Shown: piece after piece, positions 15,307 through 28,469 of the stretch | How the letters are laid out: each line of letters begins with the position of its first letter | How positions within the stretch are numbered: position 1 is the stretch's first letter | From: Heterodera schachtii | Taxonomy: Eukaryota > Nematoda > Chromadorea > Rhabditida > Heteroderidae | Assembly: GCA_023374025.1 (NCBI GenBank) | Contig: SIJG01000110.1 | Location: 329,032-393,031, forward strand | Length of the DNA: 64,000 nt | Direction: 5' to 3' | Position numbers and translations under genes: made by a program | Notes under the pieces: generated by a model | Told to the model about the DNA's origin: nothing | The model's database searches: none | The model's input: the letters and a program-made list of their open reading frames with translations, nothing else

Positions 15307-15756
15307 CTAAAATTTGAATGCACAAAAGAAACTCGAAAATTTCTCCAACTTTTTCAAAGTGTCCCATTCGCTTGGCCGTGCATTGTACATGCTCTCATGG
15401 ACATCAAAAATGTGTACAGCGCCTGACTTATCTCCCGCCACAATTTGAAGTGGCCAAATGGCTGTGGGACTGAACCGTACAAATTTCCGCAAAAAAATTC
15501 TTTCGGATTTGTGCATTACAGACCGAGAGGCGTCGAATGATATATCATTTGTCGCATTCGGTGAGGTACAAGTATTCTTGAATTTTTCCAAAATTTGTTG
15601 AGTGAAAACAAAAGGCATTTGCCGTAAAAAACTTGCCGTTGTAACTCGACTGAAATTTGTGCCCGGCTCACCAAGCGCAACTGAAGTGATTGGCTTCTCC
15701 GTGTTCATGTTGATGTTCCACAGATTGAGAGCTACAGGGAGGAAAGCATATGTCAC
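15307..15756 (-). CDS. WD40-like protein fragment
   Basis: An open minus-strand stretch ends in TAG at 15307. It contains IVAGDKSGAVHIFDV, the shape of a WD40 blade, and LWNINMNTEKPITSVAL, the start of another. I cannot name the family. Upstream exons would lie beyond 15756, where I see AT-rich sequence and then a transposon at 16062-16527, so this may be the 3' end of a gene or an isolated remnant. Confidence 0.35.
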   Translation of the reverse strand: MTYAFLPVALNLWNINMNTEKPITSVALGEPGTNFSRVTTASFLRQMPFVFTQQILEKFKNTCTSPNATNDISFDASRSVMHKSERIFLRKFVRFSPTAIWPLQIVAGDKSGAVHIFDVHESMYNARPSEWDTLKKLEKFSSFFCAFKF

Positions 15757-16061
15757 GCCAAATTTTGGAAAAATTTGGAGAAAAAAAACATAAATAAGGA
15801 ATAAGTTCTGATTCCCGAAAAAGTTAGAGTTGTGGGCGTCCCAACAATATTGTTAATTCCGCGCTCCCCCCACCATGTGCCGTTGAACAGATTTTTTGAA
15901 TGTCTTTGATTTTCATTATTTTTATTCGTTTTTGTGCAGATATGTGGACATTTTTTTCAAATTTCGTTTTGTCTTAGACCGATTTTTGCAAGCTTTTCTC
16001 TCTCCCCATTTGTTTGCATTTACTTTGGTAAAAAAAAACCAGCGTATATAACGACGGTTTG

Positions 16062-16527
16062 GGTAATAGTGTACATGGTAGCCCCCCTTTTTTAAAAAAG
16101 AAAATTTTCAAAAAAATTTTCTAAATAAAGTTATTTTATAGGGTTTCAGGGTCGGAGAACACGATTCTGACATCAATTTCGGCAAATTTCGAACCCCTGA
16201 CCCGGATTCGAACAAAAACTAGAAAATTCAATTTTCGAAAAAATTCAAATATGAAAGAAAACCGGTTCAAATACACGAAATACTATATCTTGCCTTATGA
16301 ATCGATTTCTCCGTTGTATTTCATGCATTATTTAGCATATTTTGAATTTTTTGGAAAATTGAATTTTCGAATTTTGGTTCGAATCTGGGTCAGGGGGTCG
16401 AAATTTGCCGAAATAGATGTCAGAATCGTGTTCTCCGACCATGAAAACCTATAAAACAACTATTTCGAAAAAAATTTTTGAAAATTTTCTTTTTCAAAAA
16501 AGGGGGGCTACCATGTACACTATTACC
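16062..16527. mobile_element. hAT-like foldback element (GGTAATAGTG ends)
   Basis: Inverted repeats of about 150 bp begin GGTAATAGTGTACATGGTAG. The perfect 8-bp duplication ACGGTTTG lies at 16054-16061 and 16528-16535. The inner part of each arm (GGAGAACACGATTCTGACAT) is related to the arm of the 11095-11620 element although the outer ends differ. Confidence 0.85.
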
Positions 16528-17124
16528 ACGGTTTGTTCCCGGACCCGAATTCTAACAACAAAAGGCCGAAATTGATTAAACAAGCTGCTAAAATTTGTCA
16601 CAAACCATGGAAACAAAAAGCCAATTTCTAAATTTAATCCGTGAAATTTACCTATGTATATAATATATGTTAAAATTTAAAAATAGATAAAACCGATTAA
16701 AAATAGGTAATCAAAACTACCAAAAAAGAGTTAAACTGATTAGATAATAATGTGTTTGGCTCGGCTTGTTTGATCACGGTAACTCGTTCCGATTTATCCA
16801 ATTTTGGTCACGAATAAACCCCTTATTTATCTCCCATTCGAATGCTTTTGTTTTGTTCTTTCAAGTGAAAAGTCTATAAAAGGGAGGGGAATAGGGAATT
16901 TATTCATTTTTTGTTACTCACTTTTCTCTCATTCCATGTCTGTTCTACATTCTAATTTTTGAGCATTACTTTTTTCTACACAAAATGTTTTGTCGCCTAA
17001 AATATGGCTTTTCGTTCCCTATTCCTTTCTCTCTCTAAACTTATAATTTCTTTCGTATTCATTTGTCAACCGGTACACCTCCTTTTTTTCAGTTCTGCAA
17101 AATAATTCTTTTAAAAGAAACAAA

Positions 17125-17885
17125 ATGGCTGTCCCTGCCCCCCTTTTTCTTCACGTCCCACTGGTGGACCTCAATGTATGTTTTTGTTTGTTTGTTTGTT
17201 GCTCAAAATTTAAAATTTATTTTCATGTGCAGCTGATCGAACGTGCCATAAAAGAGGTTCAGCGATTTGGCATTTCCTTGGAGTTTGAACGTCATGAATT
17301 GCCGCCGCTCAATTCCGCCATCACCTTTTCAGCCATTTCCGATCACTTGGTCAGGATCAAAGCCATTTTGGGTGAGTGTTTAGTCGAATTTTCAATCATT
17401 TATTCATAAATAATTTTGGTTAAGTGTTGCCTCCATTCGCGCCTTTTATTAAAGTCTTAATGGACTTGCAGCCGCTCGCCACAATTCTCCAGGCTGACAG
17501 AAACGATTTGCCCGAATTGAAACGCGTCAGTTCATTTGTTTCGCATTGTAAAATGTACCAATGAATAATTTTTTTTAGGGACAATTCATTCGTATTGCGC
17601 AATACGACCAATCGCTCATCACTTCACTTTTGGGGAAAATTGACCGTTTTATTGAGAGGTATGTTAATTTGAGTGAAATAATTGATCGATTGCTTTGAAA
17701 TTTCTCGATTGTTTAGTGGTCGCCGCAACAACCGTTTTGCTGTTCACTCTTTTGCCAAGGAATTGGATGTTTGTATCAAAGAAATCAAGCACGCGTGTGA
17801 TGTCTTGCATAAGAAGACCTGTGTTTTTTTTACATTTGCTCCGCGTTCGCCTTCGCCTAATCGTCGCACATTCAGTCACGAATGA
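17125..17885 (+). CDS. Orphan 169-residue protein, five exons
   Basis: I do not recognise the product. Five exons join in phase: 17125-17175, 17233-17371, 17455-17525, 17579-17658 and 17717-17885, with a TGA at the end. The predicted protein begins MAVPAPLFLHVPLVDLN and has helical stretches such as LIERAIKEVQRFGIS and FIRIAQYDQSLITSLLGKID, then a basic, proline-containing tail. No signal peptide or membrane segment is evident. Consistent phases and clean splice sites argue that it is a real gene. It is upstream of the broken elongation factor 2 copy. It may be nematode-specific. Confidence 0.65.
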
Positions 17886-18419
17886 TTTTTTCAATTGATG
17901 TGATTTCTCCTGTTGTTGATGAATAAACTTATCACAAAAGCATTCATTCATTTTTTGTGGGGCGCCTCAGTAACCAATTTGGGACTTTACTACCATTTTG
18001 TTGCCGACGCGTTTTGCGCCCGCGTAGCGCCTTCCGACGCCAAGGGTGAAGCAAATCCACCGGTTGGGCTAGCGATAAAATGCACAAAAACTAAATTTTC
18101 AAAATTGACCTAAGAATTGTTCCCCTTTGGGCCTGCCGACATCGCCCCCCCCCCCCAAAAAAAAATTTTCAAAAATGCATATTGGTGGCGGTGTCAAGTT
18201 TGACTGTTTCGTGCTTGAGTTGCATACCCGCCCGGTTCAATACGACGAGAGGGTGATCGAAGTGCAGTGTGACCCAACCGAACGCCGCACATTGCGCTGG
18301 TGGCAGAAGTCAAGGCTCACTCCATTTTAGTGTAATTTGATTACGTATAACAAAATTGTTAATTGGTTTTGATGTGACATGGGTTTAACGGTATATTCAC
18401 AAGGGAGTGCCTTTCTAAA

Positions 18420-21170
<2,751 letters not shown>

Positions 21171-21340
21171 TTGTCATGTCATTTTTGTGCAACGCCGTCC
21201 CTCAAAATAATTGTCAATATTCCACCAAATATTTTTGTTTGTTTATTTTGGTTGGAGTTTTGATTTGGAAGTCGCCGCATTTTTTGTGTGCTTTTAAAAT
21301 TTTTTTCCGTTTTTCGATGCTATTTTTTCACTTTTTGCAA

Positions 21341-23405
21341 ATGGCCTCTGAGTTGGTGTTGAACAATCTGAGGACAGTCATCGACAATGTTGCCGAATTG
21401 TGCGCCCATTCATCAACAGGTGGTTGGCATCAAAGCATGCATAATTTTAACAATTTCCCTGGTTTAGCAGTGCGTTTGGTTGCCGTTTCCAAGGTGTGTT
21501 TTTGACTGAAATTGCTGGTCTTGTCATTTCGGCTTTTGTTGAATTTGCAAATAGGTAGTTAGCAACTTTGTTAATAGGGAATTTCATTCAAATTAACCAT
21601 GAGCTACCGTTCATTTGGCATTTTCACAGGGCTCCCAAGTGTCCTTATTTCTAAGATTTGTCCTTATTTGGAGGTGCCAGATCTTAGAAATTAAAAATGT
21701 CCTTATTTCTAAGATTTGTTTTATTTTTAGGCTTTCCCAAACTTTTTAAATTTTTATGCTTAAATGATTTATTTCGCTGATATAAATGCTACCAAAACTC
21801 CCAATTTTCAAAATTTTTTTCCCGGCGGCGCCTATCGGCACCGCCTTCAACCAAAAACTTTTTGTTTTCTTAAAAAATTGGCTCAAAATCGTAAAAATTG
21901 GTATTTTTGTGAAAATCTGTTAACAAATAATGTAATTGCCCAAAAATGCCTTAAAGAACAGTCACAATTTTACAATTTCTGAATTTTTTTGCTAAAAAAT
22001 CACAAAATTTGGATAATTTTTGGGAAAAATCTGTTAACAAATTGCTTCAAATTTTCAAAAAAAAATTCCCCGGCGGCGCCTATCGGCACCGCCGGATCCC
22101 CCCCCCCCCCACTTTCTCTGTTTTTTCACGCTAATAAAATATTGTTTTAAGTCGATTTTTCATGTTTTTATTGCGTTTCCTTCACCCTACTATCAGTTTT
22201 AGAAAAAATCTTATTTTTGGGGTCCGAATCTTAGTTTTTGAGTCATTTTGTCTTATTTTGAAAAAAAAAACTTGGGAGCCCTGCATTTTCATGAAGTAAT
22301 TAATTGCTATCCGGCAATTTGTCGAATTTGGTTTTTGAAAAAGGGTGCCTATCAACAACAGTATTACCTGCTGTCCTTTCGTGTTTAACGCTGTTAATTT
22401 ATGCTTTTGTCAGACTTTCCCAGTCGACTCGGTGTTGCTCTGTTACCGACATGGAGGATAACGGCATTTTGGCGAGAATTACGTGCAAGAATTGGAGACA
22501 AAAGCTCAGCAAATGGCTGCACATGGGGCCGACCAAATTCGATGGCATTACATTGGCCGAATACAATCGAACATGGTAACTTTGGCGCATCTTGGTAGGG
22601 GATTTTATTCGGGGCATTTCAAAAAAAAATCCCCAAAAAGATAAACCGCATTTGTGCCGTACCAAATTTGTGGTGTGTGGAAACGGTGGACAGTGTAAAA
22701 CATGCCAATGGTCTTCAGAGGGCAATGAATGCGTTGGGAAAAACACTGAAAATTTTCATTCAAGGCAAAAATTGCAGAAAAAAACACCTAAACAAATTGC
22801 CACCAATTTTCAGTGAACACAAGCGGCGAACTGAACAAGGGCGGTGTACATCCTGACGAACTGCTGCCATTGGCCAAACATGTCATGGAACAGTGCCATT
22901 CTTTGACACTGATTGGTGGGTTGAGGCACAAAATTGGAAAAAAAAATTATTTGAACACCGCTACGACCTGCCCTTTTCTCCCTTTTTTCTTGAAATTTCT
23001 TTTAAAAATTTATCTGAGATTACGGAATCGGGAATCCCGCATTTGCGTTCATAAGCATTTTTGAGAATTTTAAAGGTTTGATGACGATTGGATCGATTGG
23101 CCAAAGTTTGGGAAGCGGAGACGAAAATGCGGACTTTGCGCTGCTCCGAAAGTTGCGTGACGCGTTGCAAACGGAACTGCGGTTGTCCACCGAGTTGGAG
23201 CTGTCCATGGGAATGAGTGCCGACTATCAATTGGGTGGGTGTGCCAATTCCTTTGGCTTTTCCGATCACTTCTCATCATTGATCAAACAGTTGTTCAACC
23301 AACTTTTAAGCGATCAAATATGGCAGTACAAATGTGCGCGTTGGTTCGACCATTTTTGGTCCACGAAATTATGCCAAAAAATTGGACACCGAAGAGAGCA
23401 AATAA
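21341..23405 (+). CDS. PLPBP: Pyridoxal phosphate homeostasis protein (PLPBP/YggS family) with an in-frame stop
   Basis: PLP-binding protein of the YggS/PROSC family. Exons 21341-21419, 21468-21493, 22414-22575, 22641-22764, 22814-22915, 23076-23234 and 23311-23405 all join in phase. Motifs: AVRLVAVSK (PLP lysine), [69 protein letters not shown] and [18 protein letters not shown]. One in-frame TAA at 22459-22461 falls just before RHFGENY, where the family usually has Gln. The rest is intact, so this is a very recent pseudogene, a sequence error or a readthrough case. The intron at 22765-22813 has a GC donor. A hAT-like element sits in intron 2. Confidence 0.85.
21627..22283. mobile_element. 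hAT-like element (CAGGGCTCCCAAGT ends)
   Basis: Termini are CAGGGCTCCCAAGT and ACTTGGGAGCCCTG, a typical hAT terminal repeat. The perfect 8-bp duplication CATTTTCA lies at 21619-21626 and 22284-22291. Two GC-rich palindromes (21822-21845, 22070-22095) each have CTGTTAACAAAT nearby. It is inserted in intron 2 of the PLPBP gene and codes for no transposase. Confidence 0.9.
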
Positions 23406-23709
23406 ATTTTTTACACATTTTCAATTTTCTCTTATTGAAGAATGTTTTTCGATTTCATGACAAATCGTACAATGGCTTAGGCTTGGCCTAGGCTTTGTTT
23501 TTTTTTGTAAAAATTTTATTGTACGAGTATTAATTAATCCGTTTTTCATTCCAATTCTATATGTGTATTTGAATAATTCCGACTCAAATTTTGTGGTTAA
23601 TTGTTTGGTTTTCACAAAAAAAGAGACGACCAATTTGTTTTTCATTTTCATTTGCTGTTTTTCATTTACCTAATTTGCTTTCCAATTGTTTTCATAAAAG
23701 GTATTTTCC

Positions 23710-26133
23710 ATGGCCCAACAGCAGCGACAGTCGCGCACCACACAAATTCTTGCCGCCATTGAGCACATCCATCGTGAGGGTGGTCGTCTGTCCGTCCGCT
23801 ATGTCCGTGCAGCGCCAAATGTGGTCGACCAACGAATGCGTACGATGGCACAGGTGTACGACCTGTTGGTGCGCAACCGAAAGGCCACCAAAAGGTGTGG
23901 CTACTGAGTTGTTGACTGACGGTTTAAATAATTGATGGCTAATCCCAAATTTTGTGACAAGACTCGAAACAAAAACTGAAATCCCACCCCTTAAAATGTC
24001 GAATATCGGCATGCCGACATATCAGTTCTTTCCGTATTATTGTATTGATTTGTAATTTTTGCAGAGATTTGTTCTACGAGCACAAAAAGTTGTACGGCAA
24101 ACAGGCCAACTTTGACCGTGCACTGTCCGCCCTGTGCAAACAACTGAACGCATGCCGAAACGAACTGAACGTGGTTGGTCGACTGTTTGCCTATTTCGAC
24201 CATTTTATTGGGTCAATTGTTGCGGAAAAGTTTCCATTTTACTACAAATTTTTCAAAAAAAAAAAATTGCGGTTAGTAAAAGTAACCGGTAAAACGGGGA
24301 TTTCGAGGAATGGAGAAGGTAGAAACGGAAAAATTGCTTCCGATCACTGATGAATGATCTTTTCATTGTTCCCATGGTATTTCACAAATCAGCTGCTCCC
24401 GTGGCTTTGCCATCGGCAATTTGCGCCTCTTTGACGGCATGGATGATGACGTGGTGGTGGACTTTCGTTCGTCCCCAGTGGCACTCGTCGAGTCGTTGTG
24501 CCATTTCAATTTGGTGCACAGCGATGCGCAATTTCTGCTCGTGGTGGAGAAGGACGCCATCTTTCAACGACTTATCGACGAACAATTCACTCACAAATTT
24601 CCACGCAGCATTCTGATCACTGTACGCACACAAAGCAAAACATGTAAAATAATGACAATTTGCCATTGATTGTTATAATGATGGTTTGTTTTGGAAATTT
24701 TTTCAACAAAAAAATTCCCAGATAAAAACTTTTGGAAAAAACTTGGTAATTCGCCATATAATATGGCGGGTGGAGAAATCTCTGGTGATATCAATTGGTG
24801 GTCGGTCTCCTTTTTATTGCGCTGCCCTCGTTTTTAGGGCCGTGGTTACCCCGACTTTTGCACTCGACAATTTCTTCATTGGTTGTCCATTCAACTGCCC
24901 ATGTTGGTACTGGTGGATGCGGACCCATACGGTAATGCAATGCCACTTACTGTACCCTCCTCATAATTTTTGGAAAATTCTTATTATATTTTTTGCGGCA
25001 ATGTTATGTCTACGTTTTGGGATCTACCGTTACAAAGTTTTTTTTTCTCCCAACGCCAGGTGTTGAGATCTTTCTGACCTACAAATACGGGTCCAGTCGT
25101 TCGGCCATTGAAGCGGGTGCCCTCCATTTGCCACGCCTCCGATGGTTGGGCTTTTTGCCGTCCGAAGCACAAACATTGCCAATCCCGCACAATCAGTTCC
25201 TGCAACTGTCGGAGGCGGACCGCAAACGGATTGAACGCATTGCGCAACGGGTGAACCAACGGCAGAACGCTGGGGACAGCAACAGCGAGGAGCGCACTCT
25301 GTTCAACTACGAGGCACTGTTTCTACTGATTTGAATCATCAAAATGGGCATAATATGAACGAACCCCTTTTAGTATTGGGACGAATTACTCCCCCCCCCC
25401 CCTCATTTTCGCCCAAAAGTTTAAAAAAAAATTTTTTTTTTTTGGTAGAGTGTGATTCTTAGTCAAGGGGTCGGTTGCTTCATCTCCTTGTCCATTGTTT
25501 CTTCGTCGTTGTGGCATGATTGGTGAAAACGAAGGGGAGGGCATGATTTTTTAAGAAAGTTGGCCAATTTTCAAAAAAAAAAAAAAAAAATTTTCTGGCG
25601 TCGCTTAACAACGAAAAGCCCTCCGTCCTTGGTTTGTCAATCATTTTTTCCACATCGTTCAGTTGTCCGTCATGTTGAACAGTGCGCACAAGTTGGAGTT
25701 GGAGGCGCTCTGTGCCATTTCGGCCAATTATTTGAGCACCGTTTACCTGGACAACAAATTGGTGCCGCTGAACGTCGCCGTCGCTTACCCGCACAACTGT
25801 CAATTCAACAACAATGGTGATCAACAACAGCAACAGAACCAGCAAGAAGATTTCTCAGACATCGATTGGAGTGACAATAACGACGACGATGACTTTGGAA
25901 GTGATTGGGACGATGCAAATTTGGCTGGGAGTGATTCTCGTGGTGGTGGCACAAGTGCCGATTTTGATAGTGATCAGCAGAATGATGACGCCGATTTTGA
26001 TAGTGATCAAAATGAAAAAAACAATGCCGATTTTGATAGTGATCAGCAGAATGATGACGACGATTTTAGTGATAAAAATGATGGCGTTGTTCAGCAGCAG
26101 CAGAACACCGATTTTGATAGTGATCAGGATTGA
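23710..26133 (+). CDS. spo-11: Meiotic recombination protein SPO11
   Basis: Topoisomerase VI A-like protein that makes the double-strand breaks starting meiotic recombination. Exon 1 is 23710-23894; exon 2 from 24065 carries RDLFYEHKKLYG with the candidate catalytic tyrosine. Next come FAIGNLRLFDG, the Toprim block LLVVEKDAIFQRL, GRGYPDFCTRQFLHWLS, MLVLVDADPYG with its acidic pair, then EIFLTYKYGS, LRWLGFLPSEA and ISANYLSTVYLDNKL. The exon 2 to 3 join (near 24180-24391) does not settle into phase by a standard splice. After the conserved end comes a long Gln/Asp/Ser-rich tail with DFDSDQ repeats (about 25815-26130). It is the second gene of the candidate operon. Confidence 0.93.
25965..26130 (+). 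repeat. Coding tandem repeat of the SPO11 tail
   Basis: Units of about 30-50 bp containing GATTTTGATAGTGATCAG encode ADFDSDQ, four times, with Asn/Asp-rich spacers. The reading frame is kept throughout. Confidence 0.8.
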
Positions 26134-26402
26134 TCCCTTTTTATGATACGTCATTTTAATATCCTTTTATTTGTTGTATTTGATTTAATATCCCCCATAA
26201 TTTCGTGATTGTCTGTTTTTTTAATATCCTGTGATTTTTTAATTGGTCAATTTATTATGCTTTTCCTTATTTTATTTTTTTCATCCGTCCCATTCATGGC
26301 ACATTTCTCCACAACAAATAATACTTTTTTCAATTTTTTTTGCTTTTTATGTGAAATTTTGCCATTTATTTTATTGTATTTTTTGAGTGAGATTGTTTTC
26401 AA

Positions 26403-28219
26403 ATGTCACGTGTGTTTGCCACACAAAGTCGCTTTTTGCGGCACATTTTGCCCGATGGACAACACCAACAGCAGCAGGACGATGGTGATGATGATGTTGG
26501 CCAGCGGATGGAGGAGGGAATGTGCGGCACCGATCGGACTCCGCTGGCGAACATCGACCAGCAACAGCCGTTTGCCTGGCGCAAAATTGGTACGGTGTGA
26601 AAAACTGGCAGTGGATAAGTTCCGCTAATTGTGGCATGATTCAATTCCCCCCAAAAAAATGCAGTTTTTTCATAATGACCCATTTAAAAAAATTGAATGC
26701 ATTTTCGGCTTTTTTATAGTTTAAACGACACCACAACTTTAATACTTCGCAACTTTTTATAGAATCACCCAAATTAATCATTTTTGTCTCCATTTTCAGT
26801 GGTTCGGAGTAATCCGTTGAGCGGTGGCGACTGTTCATCCGGCTCGGCCAGCGTTGACATGGGCAACACCCGGGTGATGTGCACAGTGTACGAAATTGTC
26901 ACTAATTATCAAAAAAAAAAACTTGGAAAATTTACTTTTCATGGCACGGATCGGTGGGGGAGAAAGATGCGATTGGCCTAACATAAATCAGCACCATTTT
27001 TGCAGGAATGGTCCACGTGAACTGCAGCAACAGTCGGTGTCCAGCTCGGCGGACGCGGCCGCCTCCATGGAGGAGGGTGTGCTGTGCGTCACACTGCGCG
27101 GCTGTGACATTGACGCATCGCTGCGCTACAGTGTCGAACGCGCACTGCAGGCGGCGGTCTGTCTGCGCAAATTGGCACGGGTCAGTGGCCCGGCACCAAT
27201 TTTTTGTGCCAAAAATAATTTTTGGATGTATTTTGTTAGAAAACTATGATCCCTATACTTTAGACCGAAACTGCGATTGAGCTGAATGTGCTGTCGGATG
27301 ATGGCGGCGCATTTGCCGCCTGTTTGGTCGCCGCCGGTGTCGCAATTGCGTCGGCAAACATTGAAATGTAATAATTCCCAGTACTTTGGCATTTACGAAC
27401 CGGGAACAGTTCCCCCTCCCGCTCGAGCAGCTTATTCAGAAAACCATTTGTTTTATTTACCAGGATGGAACTCAAACGCCCAAAAAATTTTCGGGATTTT
27501 CTGAAATCCGATTCTCTAAATTTTTAAGTTTCACCGGAATTCCGACCCTAAAAATGCTGGAAAATTTATTTCATCTCTGATATGAACATTAAAATCCACA
27601 AATCTTGGGACTATATCAAGTTGAATATGTTTATTAATCAAATCTTTTTAAAGGCTCGACGTTCTGTTAGCCTGCAATGTGTTGTTGATTCCGTCCAATT
27701 CGTTGACTGCACCGCTTCGAATTGTGTTCGACCCGGACAAAGCGACAATTGCTGCACACGCTGGCAAAGCATCCACACTGACAATGGGTGTCATTCCAAC
27801 CATTGGCCAGGCAAATAATTTAATTTTTGGCATTTTTAAAAATCGTTTTTGTACGAAATCTCGCGTAAAATCATTCGCGGGCACACGGGTTTGAACCACC
27901 ACTGTGTGGTGGTGTAGTGGTCTGTACTCTGGGTCCTCGTTGTGCCAGCGATGATTCGAGTTCGCGTGCCTGTCAATGATTTATTTTTTTGCTCGTTCTA
28001 ATGGATCCATATACTGGATTCTTCTCATGATTCCAAATACTGGATTTAAATTTTTGTCCTTTTCCACAGGTGGTCTGTGCCGAACTGTGTGGCGACGCGT
28101 GTCCGTTACCCGCCCATCAGTTGCGCGGTGCGCTTTCCGACGTTTACGAGCACTGTTTGACACTGTACGGCACAGTGCGCGCGGCACTTTTAAAAGGCGT
28201 CACCGAGGGGGCACTTTGA
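26403..28219 (+). CDS. EXOSC6: Exosome RNase PH-like subunit, MTR3/EXOSC6 type
   Basis: Ring subunit of the RNA exosome. Six exons join in phase: 26403-26589, 26800-26887, 27006-27180, 27264-27367, 27654-27810 and 28070-28219, giving about 286 residues. RNase PH features are GSASVDMGNTRVMCTV, NGPREL, SLRYSVERALQAAVCL, NVLSDDGGAFAACLVAAGVA and GVIPTIGQVVCAEL. The closest family match in my reading is MTR3, with RRP41 as the alternative. The last intron (27811-28069) opens with GC (CAG then GCAAAT) and holds a tRNA-like sequence. The start lies 270 bp after the SPO11 stop. Confidence 0.88.
27905..27970 (+). other. tRNA-like sequence in an EXOSC6 intron
   Basis: GTGGTGTAGTGGTCTG resembles a box A/D-arm and GATTCGAGTTCGCG resembles a box B/T-arm, about 35 bases apart. 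I could not fold a complete acceptor stem, so it is more likely a tRNA-derived repeat than a working tRNA gene. Confidence 0.3.
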
Positions 28220-28469
28220 CTGGAAAAATAAAAATCGCTTTGTTGTTTTTGTATATTTTTTCTTTTATTATCTGTTATTTTTGACATTGAATCCCGACAA
28301 AACTCATTGACGGATCTTGTCAATAAAATGCTGGCGATTGGCACAGCAACCAAAGAAATTTGTGTGGCATTTGTCGTTGAACATTCAATTAATTATTTTT
28401 TATTTTGTTGTATCCATTACATTTTTGTTTATTACTATTTGTTTGTATATTAATACATTAAAATTGCCG

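Noticed and set aside
18127..18330. Open frame with FDCFVLELHTRPVQYDERV
   Set aside because: It looks partly coding but I could not join it to any neighbour or name a family, and it abuts the rearranged elongation factor 2 copy.
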